Assembly (NCBI RefSeq): GCF_004123845.1
Contig: NZ_NBDP01000040.1
Span: 1-51,927, forward strand
DNA: 51,927 bases
Origin: Allobosea sp. Tri-44
GTDB lineage: Bacteria > Pseudomonadota > Alphaproteobacteria > Rhizobiales > Beijerinckiaceae
Direction: 5' to 3'
Shown: positions 51,825-51,927 of the stretch, piece by piece
How the letters are laid out: every line of letters starts with the position of its first letter
Position numbering within the stretch: the stretch's first letter is position 1
Translations under genes and position numbers: made by a program
Notes under the pieces: model-generated
Told to the model about the DNA's origin: nothing
Database searches by the model: none
What the model saw: the letters and a program-made list of their open reading frames with translations, nothing else

Positions 51825-51927
51825 TCAAGCGTCTTGTTCGCGCCATGGTTGTTGGTCCCGGATGACGGCATTGAGGATCGTGACGAGTTTTCGGGCCGTC
51901 GCGATGATGGCGACGAGCTTTGGCTTT
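51791..51927 (-). repeat. Right copy of terminal inverted repeat (IS110 right end plus REP arm)
   Basis: Reverse complement of positions 1-137 with a single mismatch. Both copies reach the last base of the window at the same point of the element, which is what an assembler leaves when a contig stops at a repeat. Confidence 0.9.
51825..51926 (-). CDS. IS110-family transposase, C-terminal fragment (cut by window end)
   Basis: The minus strand reads the same 33 codons as 2-103, ending at TGA (51827-51825). The body of the element lies to the right, outside the window. The two copies point away from the window, so their right ends face each other across about 51.7 kb. Confidence 0.75.
   Translation of the reverse strand, partial: KPKLVAIIATARKLVTILNAVIRDQQPWREQDA

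Noticed and set aside
51565..51846. Minus-strand frame joining the IS end to the gap beyond the AT-rich gene
   Set aside because: It crosses the REP hairpin and the IS boundary and has no family signature; the last part is an alternative frame of the transposase tail.

Overview
The window is GC-rich (about two thirds G+C by eye) and looks like a chromosomal contig of an alphaproteobacterium of the order Hyphomicrobiales (Rhizobiales), possibly Bosea or a relative. Supports: the conserved blocks trpF-trpB and trpA-accD-folC, an AccD that lacks the zinc-ribbon cysteines, long UvrB and MsrQ forms, and families of short palindromic intergenic repeats common in that order. The placement is inference from gene content; no rRNA or tRNA gene was seen. 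The two ends of the window are near-perfect inverted copies of the 3' end of one IS110-family element, and they stop at exactly the same base. The window is therefore probably one contig cut at a repeated insertion sequence.

Layout. 0.1-3.1 kb: an enamidase-type amidohydrolase divergent from a 7Fe ferredoxin and its NADP reductase. 3.1-5.9 kb: a DUF1772 membrane protein and divergent MarR regulator, a LuxR-type regulator, a GNAT acetyltransferase. 6-10.5 kb: a permuted NlpC/P60 protein, lepA, a HAD phosphatase, an MsrQ-like haem protein. 10.5-15.3 kb: an M20 amidohydrolase, an SDR dehydrogenase, and a divergent exopolysaccharide pair (polyprenyl sugar-phosphate transferase and WecG/TagA glycosyltransferase). 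15.3-20 kb: an AbrB-type and an EamA-type membrane protein, a formamidase, an aldo/keto reductase, a lipoprotein. 20.1-29.8 kb: folC, accD, trpA, then a block of accessory genes, then trpB and trpF. The accessory block holds a cysteine-synthase homologue, DUF488, an HxlR regulator, a PIN toxin-antitoxin pair and a SIMPL protein. A second PIN toxin-antitoxin pair lies just beyond folC.

29.9-41 kb: a membrane-anchored TAXI protein, a small secreted protein, a thioredoxin-reductase-like flavoprotein, typA/bipA, a P-loop protein, a second aldo/keto reductase, a periplasmic ClpP-fold protein and a xylose-type ABC importer (xylF-xylH-xylG). 41-44 kb: a frameshifted SPW protein, a phytase-like esterase with a TPR-like neighbour, a DUF2945 protein and a small conserved protein. 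44-51.6 kb: a large DNA methyltransferase/nuclease (type IIG style) split by a frameshift, uvrB, and an AT-rich AlbA_2/HATPase gene that also carries a frameshift.

Most of the window is ordinary metabolism. The signals most worth a second look are these. (1) Two separate toxin-antitoxin loci share one operator design, AATGTAG-N8-CTAC(A/T)TT. (2) A 19-bp palindromic element lies upstream of both an HxlR regulator and a cysteine-synthase homologue. (3) An accessory block separates trpB from trpA. (4) Both IS110 ends abut the same type of REP hairpin. (5) Three genes are broken by single-base changes in A/T runs, two of them probable defence genes flanking uvrB.
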